This document shows positions 37,459 through 46,945 of a stretch of DNA of 62,980 nucleotides, piece after piece; the stretch's first letter is position 1, and each line of letters starts with the position of its first letter. Source of the stretch: Verrucomicrobiia bacterium (GTDB lineage Bacteria; Verrucomicrobiota; Verrucomicrobiia; Limisphaerales; UBA11358); NCBI GenBank assembly GCA_031290985.1, contig JARLJW010000031.1:1-62980 (forward strand). Direction: 5' to 3'. Under the pieces are notes generated by a model, which saw only the letters and a list, made by a program, of their open reading frames with translations, searched no databases and had not been told where the DNA came from. A program made the translations under genes and the position numbers.

Positions 37459-38577
37459 TCAGGCCAGTTCATCGGGGCCGATGGGGGAGTGGGCATGGGC
37501 GATCAGCTTGGCGGTTTGGCGAAATGCGTCGTCGCCGGTGATCGTGCCGGCGAAGCAGAATGCCTGGAGCACTTCCATATAGTTGATGGACTTGGTTTTT
37601 CCCCAGCGTTGCTTTTCTTGTCCGCCGACCCGCGTGCTGCCGGCCACCTCCAAATTGCCGTCGTTCCCCACCCGGCCACGGAGCCAGCCAGCACCTTTCT
37701 GAAGCATGCCGGCGAGTTCGCCCCGGAGGGCGCCGTGGGGGCAGGAAGGATAATACCGCGAGGCATATAAGAGGCCGGCGGATTGGTAGTTCACATCAAA
37801 ACCTGCTTTTTCCGGATTCACGCCATCGGCCCTTTGGAGTTGCAAACCACGTCGCGCACACGCTTCGGCGGCGGCACTCAATTCCGCGTCGCCTGCGAGT
37901 CCGGCCGTGGTGCCCAACGCCATTGCCAAAATGTAATTACGGTGGGTAAAGGGGGCGTTTTGGGTGCGGCCCATCTCGCTGATGTCAGGGCGGGCCAGCC
38001 AGCGGGCCGCCGATTGCAGCCGGGGCGTGAACTCTTTTACCACACCGGCAAACTGGGCCAGCCCGCTTTGTTTGAGCAGCGACAGGCCGCGCGCAATGTC
38101 GGCCACAAAAATTTCGGTGCTGTGGAAGGCGGCGCCGGTTCCCGGGAAATCGCCGTCCGGTCCCTGCCGGGCAAATCCCCAGCGGATGGCGGGAAGCGCG
38201 CTTTGAACCAGCGACAGATCATTGGCCCCGATGCCCGCCTGGATCAGGTCGCCGGCATAGCGTTGGAGTTCGATGAACCAGACGGCGGCTTCGCCTTTTT
38301 CCCAGCGCGCATTCACGCTGATGGCGCCGCCGGGGGCAATCTCCGGGTCGCGCAACCGGGGCGAGTGATACAGGGCCTGGTCAAGAACGGGATCGCGAAT
38401 CAACGTCAGGAGATCGGGCATGGTTTTGAAAGCGGAATCCGCGGGCAGGGCGGCGACCTGATTGGTTCCGGCCTGCACCGGCAAAAACGGCAGACCGAAA
38501 GCAGCGACGAGGCCCGTTTTTAAGGCGGTGCGGCGGGAAACTTTTCCGGTGAGGCCGGTGCCGGTGGAGGTTGCCAT
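37459..38577 (-). CDS. Tat-exported protein of unknown function
   Basis: A 372-residue protein with a twin-arginine signal (KVSRRTALKTGLVAAFGLPF, near 12-33), so it is probably exported folded. The mature part is rich in alanine-helical repeats with conserved aromatic/acidic spots (FARQGPDGDFPGTGAAFHST, FDVNYQSAGLLYASRYYPSC), resembling an alpha/alpha toroid as in many glycosidases and polysaccharide lyases. I cannot assign a family. It follows the GH92 gene by 34 bp on the same strand and probably acts on the same glycan. Confidence 0.72.
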   Translation of the reverse strand: MATSTGTGLTGKVSRRTALKTGLVAAFGLPFLPVQAGTNQVAALPADSAFKTMPDLLTLIRDPVLDQALYHSPRLRDPEIAPGGAISVNARWEKGEAAVWFIELQRYAGDLIQAGIGANDLSLVQSALPAIRWGFARQGPDGDFPGTGAAFHSTEIFVADIARGLSLLKQSGLAQFAGVVKEFTPRLQSAARWLARPDISEMGRTQNAPFTHRNYILAMALGTTAGLAGDAELSAAAEACARRGLQLQRADGVNPEKAGFDVNYQSAGLLYASRYYPSCPHGALRGELAGMLQKGAGWLRGRVGNDGNLEVAGSTRVGGQEKQRWGKTKSINYMEVLQAFCFAGTITGDDAFRQTAKLIAHAHSPIGPDELA

Positions 38578-38611
38578 GGCGGTGAGTTTTTGAAGCGAAA
38601 TCGTGCCGGGC

Positions 38612-41041
38612 TTAATTCAATTTTGCGGAAGCCCGGACGCCGACCGGCCGGACGTGCGCGGCGGCGGATTCAGCGACCGAAGGATGGAGCGTGGCAGAGT
38701 CTGATCCCCACTTGGCTGGCTGCGGGCCGAGTTCGAGATCCAGCGTGCCACCGTTGACCAAATCGGCATGGGGGAACCAAAACTGGTTCAGCGCCGCGCG
38801 GTTGAGTCGGGCGGACTGGATGTAGACGTTCGCCGCCGAATTGTTCCGCGTCGTGATGGTGAACGTTTTCCCGGGGAAATAATTTTGGTCCAGCCGGATG
38901 GTCACGCGGTCAAAAATCGGGCTGGTGATCTGATAGGTGGGATCCAACGCCGCGCCGCCTTCGACATCAAACAGGCCGATGGCCATCAGTGCGCCGAGCG
39001 CGCCGAGCTGGCCCTGGTCTTCGTCGCCGTTGTAACCGCCAGAGGGCGTGATGTCGCCGAGCGCCTGCTGCTGGACGGCGCGCACCCATTTCTGGCTCAA
39101 CCAGGGCGCACCAGCCAGATTGAAGAGGTGGGCCATCTCCATGGAAGGCTCGTTGTCGTAATCCACCCAGGCGCCGCCATGCTCGCCATGCGGCACGACG
39201 AAATTTTCCGGCGCGGCCAGCTCGAACTGCCGGTTCAAGGCCGCGACATATTTTTCCGGGCCGCCAAAAAGCCGGATCAAGCCCGGCATATCCTGCGGGA
39301 CGGCATGTGTGTAGATCGCCGAGTCGGCCTCGGTGAAGCCTTTGCCGTTGAACGAACCCTTGGGGCCGACGGGCGCAAAGCCGGCGAGCCATGAGCCGTC
39401 CTTGTTTCTGGGGCGCATGAACTGAACGGAGGCGTCCCACAAGTTCGTGTAGTTGAACGAGCGTTGCTTGAGCCACGCCGCGTCATTGGTCTTGCCCAGC
39501 GCCCGGGCGAATTCCGAGAGGCACCAATCTTGATAGGCGTATTCGAGCGTCATCGCCGCGCCGTCTTTGTGCATGGCTTTGCCCTCGATGTCCTCGGGCA
39601 CGTAACCGCGCTCGACATAGTATTTCATGCCGCCGGCGGTGGCATTGGTGCCGAATTCATAACCGGCGTGGTCGCGGATGCCGCCGGGCAAGGCGTTTTT
39701 GCGCAGGCCGGCGTAGGCTTTTTCCACGTCGTAACCGCGGATGCCCTTGTTGTAAGCCGCGGCGAAGAAGGGCGTGGCCGGATCGCCGATCATCACGAAG
39801 GTGTAATTGCCGCCGGACGGCCCGCGCGGAATCAGGCCGCCGTCGCGGTACATGTCCACCATGGTGTTGCAGAAACCGTCCATGACTTCGGGATAGGCGA
39901 AGGACCACAGGAGGTTGAGGGACCACTGGCTGCCCCAGAGCGCATCGAAGTTGTAATGTGGAAACCGCGGCCGGCCGGCGGCATCCAGTTGAACTTGGCG
40001 GACGAGGGTTTGCGGTCCGGTATTGTCGGCATAACTGCCGTCCACGTCGCTGACGATGCGACGCCCGAGCAGGGCGTGCCAGAGGTCGGTGTAAAATTTG
40101 ATGCGCTGCGGCTCCGTGCCGCCGGCCACGGTGATGCGGCCGAGCCAGTCGTTCCATTCGTCCCGCGAAGCGCGCACCACGGCGTCAAAATCCCAGCCAG
40201 GCAGTTCGGCCTGGAGATTTTCCCGCGCGTTGGCCTCGCTGGTGTAGGAGATGGCAACCTTCAGCAGGATTTGTTCGCCAGCTTTCGTGGGAAACTGGAC
40301 GTAGCCGCCGGCGTTGGTGCCGGAAATTTCCTTCACCGACACCGGCAATAATTTTTGGTTCTGCCAGGTTCCGAAGGCAACGGGCTTGCTGAATTCTGCC
40401 ACGAAATAGATCGTGAACGGCTTGGGCCGGCGTTGCGTTGCGGCCATTACTGACCGGCCGGCGATTTCGGTCGGGCTGACCTGACGCACGGCGCTGGAAT
40501 CCATTTTGTCCATGAGCGTGGCGCCGGTGTCGAAGGCGAGGTAGGATTTTTCACCGGCGGGGAAAGTATAACGATGAAAGCCGACGCGCGTGGTGGAGGT
40601 CAGTTCCGCCGTGACGCCGTAGCGCTGGAGAAAAACTTTGTGGTAGCCCGGATGAACAACCTCATCGGCGTGCGAAAACGGCGACGCGGTGGCGGCAAGC
40701 CCTTGGGGCGACCGAAATTCCCCGGTCACGGGCATCACCGGGATGCCATAGAGCTGCCAGCAGTGGACATGGCTGAAACATTGGATGTTGGTGTCGCCGT
40801 AAATGTAGCCGCCGAGCCAGTCGAGGCCGAGGCTGGTATCGGGGCTCAAGTTGACCATGCCGAAGGGGCGGCAGGCGGAGGAAAAGAAAAACCACCGCGA
40901 CTTGTGCGTATCCACCAAGGGATTGACATAGTCAGCGGGAGAGGTTTCCGCGTGCGCCAGCCACGGCGACGACAGGAGGGCGAGGCACGACAGCCACCGG
41001 CCAAGCTGCCGCCGGCACCGGGCGTTTGATGAAATGTTCAA
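38612..41041 (-). CDS. GH92 family glycosidase (alpha-mannosidase type)
   Basis: An 809-residue secreted enzyme with an N-terminal signal peptide ending near AHAE. The mature N-terminus YVNPLVDTHKSRWFFFSSAC followed by PFGMVNLSPDTSLG is the GH92 hallmark, as are YIYGDTNIQCFSHVHC and the late NGDEDQGQLGALGALMAIGL, the family's calcium and catalytic E-D-x-G-Q region. GH92 enzymes are calcium-dependent exo-alpha-mannosidases; the exact linkage is not predictable. An 18-bp palindrome at 41145 lies 104 bp before its start, and a divergent sensor gene lies beyond. Confidence 0.93.
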   Translation of the reverse strand: MNISSNARCRRQLGRWLSCLALLSSPWLAHAETSPADYVNPLVDTHKSRWFFFSSACRPFGMVNLSPDTSLGLDWLGGYIYGDTNIQCFSHVHCWQLYGIPVMPVTGEFRSPQGLAATASPFSHADEVVHPGYHKVFLQRYGVTAELTSTTRVGFHRYTFPAGEKSYLAFDTGATLMDKMDSSAVRQVSPTEIAGRSVMAATQRRPKPFTIYFVAEFSKPVAFGTWQNQKLLPVSVKEISGTNAGGYVQFPTKAGEQILLKVAISYTSEANARENLQAELPGWDFDAVVRASRDEWNDWLGRITVAGGTEPQRIKFYTDLWHALLGRRIVSDVDGSYADNTGPQTLVRQVQLDAAGRPRFPHYNFDALWGSQWSLNLLWSFAYPEVMDGFCNTMVDMYRDGGLIPRGPSGGNYTFVMIGDPATPFFAAAYNKGIRGYDVEKAYAGLRKNALPGGIRDHAGYEFGTNATAGGMKYYVERGYVPEDIEGKAMHKDGAAMTLEYAYQDWCLSEFARALGKTNDAAWLKQRSFNYTNLWDASVQFMRPRNKDGSWLAGFAPVGPKGSFNGKGFTEADSAIYTHAVPQDMPGLIRLFGGPEKYVAALNRQFELAAPENFVVPHGEHGGAWVDYDNEPSMEMAHLFNLAGAPWLSQKWVRAVQQQALGDITPSGGYNGDEDQGQLGALGALMAIGLFDVEGGAALDPTYQITSPIFDRVTIRLDQNYFPGKTFTITTRNNSAANVYIQSARLNRAALNQFWFPHADLVNGGTLDLELGPQPAKWGSDSATLHPSVAESAAAHVRPVGVRASAKLN

Positions 41042-41144
41042 CTTGATTTGGTCCCGTTAAGTTATGTTGGCAGCGCATGGCGATGTTCCGGGCCATGAAC
41101 CAGTTGTTATGCTGACAACTTAAGGCCAAACCCGGCTTGCGCCT

Positions 41145-41162
41145 ATCGTCCGAAGGGACGAT
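41145..41162 (-). promoter_or_regulatory. Palindromic operator candidate 1
   Basis: ATCGTCC-GAAG-GGACGAT, a perfect 7-4-7 palindrome. Read on the minus strand its spacer is CTTC, like the TTTC of other copies, which orients it toward the GH92 gene. A CTTAAG hexamer lies 21 bp beyond in that direction. Confidence 0.75.
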
Positions 41163-41225
41163 TTTACCGCTGGTTGGAGAGTTTCCAGTGGTTGAATTCC
41201 GGTGCCGGATGTAGCCTGAAACAAA

Positions 41226-44200
41226 ATGTCACCTGCACGACCAGTCTTGCCGAAGGCCATCGGGTGCTGGTGTGCCGTTTGGTTCCTCTTTTCCGGGTGC
41301 CTCACCGGCTATGCCGCCAGCCAGGATTACATGGTGAAAACCTGGGGGGTGGATGAAGGCCTGCCGGAAAGCAGCATCACGGATGTGGTCCAGTCGAAGG
41401 ATGGTTATCTATGGGTGAGCACGCTGAACAGCGGTCTGGCACGGTTCGACGGCATCCGTTTTGTGAGCATTAATCTGCCGCCGGCGGCCCTGCATTTCAG
41501 CGGCGGCATCCGGCGGTTGTGCGTTGGCGGACAGGGGACGCTGTGGCTGAATGGTTTTGGTGAATATCTGGCGCGTCTGCAGGCGGGAGAATTTTACATG
41601 GAGCGGACGGACCCAACCGGGATTGATTCAGTCTTGCAGGAAGACCGCAACCACATCGTTTTTGGCGCGCGCGAAGGGATGCTGGAGCGCCGGTCCGGCG
41701 GGGGAACGAACTTTGTTTACAGGGTGATCCATCTTCCGGGCACGGGGACTTATCCCCGCCTTTTTCCCGATGCCACGGGGGCTATTTGGTACCGGCGGAC
41801 GGACCGGCAACTGGCGCGGATGACCGATGGCAAGAGTACGATCATGCCGCTGCCTCCGGGCGGCGGCGGTCACGGGGCGGTGCTGGCGGGTGACCGTTGG
41901 AAAACGATCGCCGCCGCCAATGCGGACGGGTTGTTTGTCTGGCGGGATGAAAAGTTCGAAGACGTGACCCCGACCAATGGCGAGGCGTGGACAGCGGTGA
42001 GTGGTTTGATTTTGGATGGCCTGGGCGGCTGGTGGCTGGAGGCAGATGGCCGGCTCCGTCATTGCCGGGATCGCCAATGGGTGGCGGAAGCCGCCGCCTG
42101 GAGCCGCCAAAACCGGTCCTGGCAAAATGTCCGTTTTCCCCAGGCGGATGCCGAGGGCGGGCTCTGGTTTGCGTATGCGGACACGGGCATTTTTCACATC
42201 AGCGCGGCGGGCAAACTCTCGACGATCACGACCGCCGAAGGATTGCCGAACAACCGGGTGCGGACGCTGACGCAAGACCGCGAAGGGAACATCTGGGCCA
42301 GCTTTGAGCGCGGCGGCCTGTCACGCATCCGGCCCCGCCGGTTTCAAGCCGTGGAGGTCCGAGACGGGTTGAAGGACATTGTCACCTCTTCCGTTTGTGA
42401 GGACGCGCGGGGCGCCATCTGGATCGGCACGGCGGACGGTCTGGTGAGCCGGTGGGAGCACGGCGTGTGCAGCAATTTTGCCCTGCCGCTGGCCCCGGGA
42501 GAGGGCTGCCAAGTGGCCACGGTTTGTGCTGATTCGACCGGCCGGGTCTGGGTCGGAACACGCGGGGCGGGACTTTGGGTTGGCGAGCATGACCATTTTG
42601 ACCGGGTGCTCCAAGCCGCGCCGGTCGGGGACAACATCCGGGGTGTTTTTGTAAGCCGCGACGACCGCCTGTGGATCGCGAGCTTGAAGGGTTTGTTTTC
42701 ATTTCAGGACGGGCGATTGCAACTCATCATCGAGCCCAAATTCCCGGAAGATTACCCCACCGCGCTCGCCGAAGGGGCAAATGGAACCATCTGGGTGACG
42801 ATGCAATCCGCCAAGCTGGTCAAACTCGCCAGCGGGCAGGTGACCGTTTATCAACCGGCCGATGTGCGGATGCAAAGCCTCTTTTCCGCCGTGCATGAGG
42901 ACGAGGAAGGCACCGTGTGGGTGGGCACGCTGGGCGGCGGCCTTTTGCGCTTTCGCAACGGGCAGTTCACCGCCTTTACCAAGCGGGACGGCTTGCCCAC
43001 CGACATCATTTTCCAGGTACTGGATGACGACCGGGGCGGATTATGGCTGGGCTCGCCGGCGGGCGTGATCAACGTCCGCAAATCCACTCTGGATGCGCCG
43101 GGTGTGAAATCCGTCTTCAGAGTATTTGGGCGCAATGACGGACTGCCTTCGATCGGCTGCGCTTCGTCATCCCAACCGACGGCGTGGCGCGGACATGACG
43201 GGCGGCTTTGGTTCGCCACGGCGCGCGGCGTGGCGAGCGTCCAGCCGGAAGATTCAGAACACAAGGCAATCGCGCCCCTTGTGGCCTTGGAAGACCTGCT
43301 CGTGGATGGCAAGGTGGAGCGGACGTTCGTAGGCCGGCTGGATGACGGTTCCAACGCGCCGATACAATTGACACCCGGCCTGCATCACCTGGAATTTCAG
43401 TATACCGGGTTCAGCTTTGCCGCGCCGGAAGGCATCCACTTCAAATACATCCTCGAAGGTTTGGACAAGGAGTGGATTGAAAATCAAATCAACCGCGTTG
43501 CCCAGTATAACAGCGTGCCGCCGGGAAAGTACCGCTTCCGGGTGCAGTCCTGCAGCAGCGACGGTTTGTGGTCCGGGGAATCGACGGTCGAACTGGTTTT
43601 GCCGCCGCATTTCTGGCAGGCGCGGTGGTTTAGCCTGCTGGTGCCGGCCGCCAGCCTGCTGCTGGTGGCGGGGGTGGTTTTCTGGTGGGCGACCCTGCGG
43701 CAGCGCCGGCAAGTCCGGGCGCTGGAGCAACAACAAGTGATTGAACGCGAGCGGGCGCGCATTGCGAAAGACCTGCATGATGACCTGGGCACCACGCTGA
43801 CCCAGATTGATCTTTTGGGGGCGCTGGCTTCGCGCCCGGGAATGTCGCCCGGGGAAACGCTGGAACAAGTCGGATTGATCCAGAGCAAATCCCGCGAGAT
43901 GGTGACGGCGCTGGACGAGATCGTGTGGGCGGTGAATCCCCGCAATGATTCACTGAATGCGCTGACCACCTACTTCTGCAATTTTGCGGAGGATTTCCTG
44001 CCGCAGTCCGGCATCCAGTGCCGCGTGGACATGGCGGATGAAATGCCGGATTTTCTGCTGACGTCCGAGGTGCGGCACGGCTTGTTTCTGGCCTTCAAGG
44101 AAGCGTTGAACAACGTCGTGCGCCATGCGGGCGCGAAGGAGGTCTGGCTCCGGTTCAGCGTTTCCGGCAGCGTAGCCACACTGGTGGTGCAAGATGACGG

Positions 44201-44351
44201 GGGCGGTTTCATCCCGGAAAAAATGTCCGGAGGTGAAGGCAATGGTTTGAGAAACATGCGCGAGCGCATGGCGCAAATCGGCGGCACCTGCGAGGTGCGC
44301 AGCGAATTGAAGGCCGGGACCACGATCACGTTCACCCTGCGCTTGAAGTAA
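41226..44351 (+). CDS. Reg_prop sensor histidine kinase
   Basis: A 1041-residue membrane sensor. After a signal peptide (near 1-35) comes a periplasmic region of two-component-regulator propeller repeats (GYLWVSTLNSGLARFDG, GTVWVGTLGGGLLRFRNG and others), then a Y_Y_Y domain (about 690-795, FQYTGFSFAAPEGIHFKYIL). One transmembrane helix follows near 800-822, then a HisKA_3 helix with IAKDLHDDLGTTLTQ (His near 850) and an HATPase domain with ALNNVVRHAG, VVQDDGGGF and GEGNGLRNM. It resembles the sensor half of hybrid systems that detect oligosaccharides in Bacteroidetes, but its regulator is a separate gene downstream. Confidence 0.92.
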   Translation: MSPARPVLPKAIGCWCAVWFLFSGCLTGYAASQDYMVKTWGVDEGLPESSITDVVQSKDGYLWVSTLNSGLARFDGIRFVSINLPPAALHFSGGIRRLCVGGQGTLWLNGFGEYLARLQAGEFYMERTDPTGIDSVLQEDRNHIVFGAREGMLERRSGGGTNFVYRVIHLPGTGTYPRLFPDATGAIWYRRTDRQLARMTDGKSTIMPLPPGGGGHGAVLAGDRWKTIAAANADGLFVWRDEKFEDVTPTNGEAWTAVSGLILDGLGGWWLEADGRLRHCRDRQWVAEAAAWSRQNRSWQNVRFPQADAEGGLWFAYADTGIFHISAAGKLSTITTAEGLPNNRVRTLTQDREGNIWASFERGGLSRIRPRRFQAVEVRDGLKDIVTSSVCEDARGAIWIGTADGLVSRWEHGVCSNFALPLAPGEGCQVATVCADSTGRVWVGTRGAGLWVGEHDHFDRVLQAAPVGDNIRGVFVSRDDRLWIASLKGLFSFQDGRLQLIIEPKFPEDYPTALAEGANGTIWVTMQSAKLVKLASGQVTVYQPADVRMQSLFSAVHEDEEGTVWVGTLGGGLLRFRNGQFTAFTKRDGLPTDIIFQVLDDDRGGLWLGSPAGVINVRKSTLDAPGVKSVFRVFGRNDGLPSIGCASSSQPTAWRGHDGRLWFATARGVASVQPEDSEHKAIAPLVALEDLLVDGKVERTFVGRLDDGSNAPIQLTPGLHHLEFQYTGFSFAAPEGIHFKYILEGLDKEWIENQINRVAQYNSVPPGKYRFRVQSCSSDGLWSGESTVELVLPPHFWQARWFSLLVPAASLLLVAGVVFWWATLRQRRQVRALEQQQVIERERARIAKDLHDDLGTTLTQIDLLGALASRPGMSPGETLEQVGLIQSKSREMVTALDEIVWAVNPRNDSLNALTTYFCNFAEDFLPQSGIQCRVDMADEMPDFLLTSEVRHGLFLAFKEALNNVVRHAGAKEVWLRFSVSGSVATLVVQDDGGGFIPEKMSGGEGNGLRNMRERMAQIGGTCEVRSELKAGTTITFTLRLK

Positions 44352-44373
44352 CCACCACCAGCGGCCGGCGATA

Positions 44374-44391
44374 ATCGTCTTTTCGGACGAT
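44374..44391 (+). promoter_or_regulatory. Palindromic operator candidate 2
   Basis: ATCGTCT-TTTC-GGACGAT, 38 bp before the response regulator start, with a TATGCT hexamer 23 bp downstream. It covers the ATG at 44390, which argues against that ATG as the regulator's start. Confidence 0.78.
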
Positions 44392-44428
44392 GCCCCGATG
44401 CCGGGCACCGATGTATGCTGGAGGTGAA

Positions 44429-45103
44429 ATGGAACACGTCGTTGATTTTCTGCCGGTGGTCGGCAAACATGCGGATACCAGCATGACTTCGGTAATCGTG
44501 GTCGAAGATGACCGGCTCCTGCGCCAGTCGCTCGCGCGGCTGATTGGCGAGGCGCGGAGCTATCGTTGTCTGGGAACCTTCACGACCGCGGAAGAGGCGT
44601 TGGAAAAAGTCCCCGGGCTGCGGCCGGACGTGGTGGTCATGGACATCAACCTGCCGAAAATGTCCGGCATTGATTGCACCCGGCAGTTGAAACTGGCCCA
44701 TCCGGAAATCGGCGTGCTCATGCTGACGGTCTATGACGACAGCGAACGCATCTTTGAAGCGCTGCGCGTCGGCGCCAGCGGCTATCTGCTCAAGCGCTCG
44801 GTTGCCACGGAAATTCTGCAGGCCATCCAGGATGTGAAGGAGGGCGGCGCCCCGATGAGCAGCCAGGTGGCCCGCAAAGTGGTCGCCTCGTTCCGCGTAG
44901 CCGCGAAGGCCGACGCGGAGAACGCCACGCTCTCCGAGCGCGAGACGGAAATTCTGGCCCACCTTTCCAAGGGGTATTCCAACAAGGAGATTTCTGAACG
45001 GATGTGCATCAGCCTTTCGACGGTGCGCACGCATCTGCGCCACATCTATGAAAAACTCCATGTCCGCTCCCGGGCCGAGGCCATTGTGCGCTTCCGGCAT
45101 TGA
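44429..45103 (+). CDS. NarL/LuxR-type response regulator
   Basis: A 224-residue regulator. Receiver domain: VVEDDRLLRQ acidic pocket, phosphoacceptor near D72 (VVVMDINLPKM), conserved Thr in LMLTVYDD and Lys in YLLKRS. A C-terminal LuxR-type HTH follows (LSERETEILAHLSKGYSNKE, then STVRTHLRHIYEKL). I choose ATG 44429 because GGAGGTGAA directly precedes it; ATG 44483 would start exactly at the receiver domain. It is the obvious partner of the sensor 78 bp upstream. A palindrome before its own gene suggests autoregulation. Confidence 0.93.
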   Translation: MEHVVDFLPVVGKHADTSMTSVIVVEDDRLLRQSLARLIGEARSYRCLGTFTTAEEALEKVPGLRPDVVVMDINLPKMSGIDCTRQLKLAHPEIGVLMLTVYDDSERIFEALRVGASGYLLKRSVATEILQAIQDVKEGGAPMSSQVARKVVASFRVAAKADAENATLSERETEILAHLSKGYSNKEISERMCISLSTVRTHLRHIYEKLHVRSRAEAIVRFRH

Positions 45104-45134
45104 GAGTTCGGGACCGCTTGGTGGCGTGGCATAA

Positions 45135-45152
45135 TTCGTCCTTTTGGACGAT
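45135..45152 (+). promoter_or_regulatory. Palindromic operator candidate 3
   Basis: TTCGTCC-TTTT-GGACGAT, 51 bp before the first GH28-like gene, with one mismatch in the left arm. A GATAGC hexamer lies 21 bp downstream. Confidence 0.75.
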
Positions 45153-45202
45153 TGGAAACGGGTGGAAAGCAGGATAGCTTCGAGCTTATCAAATCAAACT
45201 CC

Positions 45203-46774
45203 ATGCCCGCCCGGAAACACAACCGCTTCATCCGCACGCTGCTGGTGCCGATGGCGCTGTGGTTGGTTCAAGTCATCAACGCCAAGGAATTTAGCGTCGC
45301 GGAATTTGGTGCCATGGGTGACGGCGAAACGCCGGCCACGAAGGCGATTCAAGCCGCTATTGATGCCGCGTTTGCGCAAGGCGGAGGCCGGGTGATCGTG
45401 CCCCAAGGCAATTTTGTCACCGGCACGCTCCGGCTCAAAAGCAATGTTGATTTGCATCTGGAAGCAGGCGGCACATTGCTGGGAAGCACGAACTGGGCGG
45501 ATTATGAGGGAAATAAAAGATGCCACGGCTGGGTAACTTTGTTGTCGGCCGAAAATTCGCAAAACATCCAGCTTTCCGGCAAAGGAACCATCGACGGCCG
45601 CGGGCTGCTGCTCATCCAAGACATCAAGGAAAAGGTCCAGGCCGGATTGATAAAAGATTCCTTTCATAGAAACCGGCCGGATCATGAGGTCCGGCCGCCA
45701 TTGGTCCTCTTTTCCGACTGCGACGGGGTGTGTATCCGGGACATCACGCTCACGAACGGATCCGGCTGGACCGAAGTATATAAGAACTGCACCAACCTGC
45801 TGGCGGATGGCATCAAGGTCCGCGCATTTTCCTACTGGGAAAATGACGGGATCGACCTGATTGATTGCAAAAGCGCGATCCTGACCAATCTGGACATAAG
45901 AAGCGAGGACGACGGCATCTGTTTGAAGTCGGATGACCGCGCCACTTGCTGCGAAAACATCAGCGTGATCAACTGCAAGGTGAGTTCGGGTTCCAGCGCG
46001 TTCAAATTGGGCACGGCTTCCTTTGGCGGCTTCAAAAACATCCGGGTCAAAAACTTGTCCATATATGACACGCGCCGGTCGGCCCTGTCGTTTTTTAGCG
46101 TTGATGGCGGCGCCATTGAAAACATAGACGTCCGGGATGTCCGGGCCATCAATACCTCAGGTTCGATCTTCATCAGGCTGGGGCAGCGGAATCAAGCGGC
46201 ACCGCCGGGGACCATTGACGGGATTCATTTTGAAAATGTGGACATCCAGGTTCCGGCGGACGGCAAAAAAACGTCGCCGTACGTGATGACGCTGGATTTG
46301 CCTCCACAGAGCGAGCGCGGCCAGCCAATCAATCCGCTGCCATCCGCCATCACCGGCTTGCCGGGCCACCCGGTCAGGAACATTGTGCTGGATCAGGTGA
46401 AGATCAGATATTTTGGCGGCGGTACGGAAGCGCGGGCGTTTGTTTCCACCGCCGCCCTGGCGACCGTTCCGGAAAAAGCCAGGGATTATCCAGAAATCGG
46501 GATGTTTGGCGAATTGCCGGCGTCCGCCTTTTACGTCAGGCACGCCGATGGAATTGTGTTCAACCAAGCATCAGTTTCCTTTCTTAAAAGCGATTTTAGA
46601 CCGCCTTTTGTATTTGATGACGCCGCTAAAATCACCTTGGGTCAGGTTGAAGTAAGAGACAAAAAGGAAGCCCCGATAGTTGTTTTTAATGATGTCACGG
46701 AAGATTCGGTTAAAAACCTCGTGGCTCCGGTTAACCCAGATTTGGCGATAAAAAGGCAAAGCAGCCTCCCATAG
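45203..46774 (+). CDS. GH28-like secreted beta-helix protein 1
   Basis: A 523-residue protein with a signal peptide (TLLVPMALWLVQVINA) and a right-handed parallel beta-helix. FSVAEFGAMGDGETPATKA and LEAGGTLLGSTNWADY are the typical GH28 N-terminal blocks, with NDGIDLIDC near 215 and SEDDGICLKS near 235 carrying the catalytic-type Asp residues. The usual GHG is replaced by LGTASFGGFKNIRVKN and the RIK motif by RRSALS. It therefore belongs to a divergent branch whose substrate may not be homogalacturonan. It is paralogous to the protein at 53816-55390. Confidence 0.82.
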   Translation: MPARKHNRFIRTLLVPMALWLVQVINAKEFSVAEFGAMGDGETPATKAIQAAIDAAFAQGGGRVIVPQGNFVTGTLRLKSNVDLHLEAGGTLLGSTNWADYEGNKRCHGWVTLLSAENSQNIQLSGKGTIDGRGLLLIQDIKEKVQAGLIKDSFHRNRPDHEVRPPLVLFSDCDGVCIRDITLTNGSGWTEVYKNCTNLLADGIKVRAFSYWENDGIDLIDCKSAILTNLDIRSEDDGICLKSDDRATCCENISVINCKVSSGSSAFKLGTASFGGFKNIRVKNLSIYDTRRSALSFFSVDGGAIENIDVRDVRAINTSGSIFIRLGQRNQAAPPGTIDGIHFENVDIQVPADGKKTSPYVMTLDLPPQSERGQPINPLPSAITGLPGHPVRNIVLDQVKIRYFGGGTEARAFVSTAALATVPEKARDYPEIGMFGELPASAFYVRHADGIVFNQASVSFLKSDFRPPFVFDDAAKITLGQVEVRDKKEAPIVVFNDVTEDSVKNLVAPVNPDLAIKRQSSLP

Positions 46775-46864
46775 AACGCCTTGCCCGGATGCAGGCATTG
46801 AGGGTGGTCCGGAAGCGTCCGCCCCTAAGATCTGATGCTCAGCGTGGCAATTTAGGGGGCAAGA

Positions 46865-46882
46865 ATCGTCTTTTCGGACGAT
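46865..46882 (+). promoter_or_regulatory. Palindromic operator candidate 4
   Basis: ATCGTCT-TTTC-GGACGAT, 64 bp before the 2257-residue repeat protein, identical to the copy at 44374. GAATAG lies about 20 bp downstream. Confidence 0.78.
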
Positions 46883-46945
46883 AGCTAATTTTCAGAAGGT
46901 GGAATAGCCTGTAGTAATTCAGCCATCAAAAAAACTGCTCGCATC

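Noticed and set aside
44390..44428. Upstream ATG (44390) as the response regulator start
   Set aside because: It lies inside the palindrome, has no ribosome binding site and adds residues outside the receiver fold. GGAGGTGAA before 44429 fits better.
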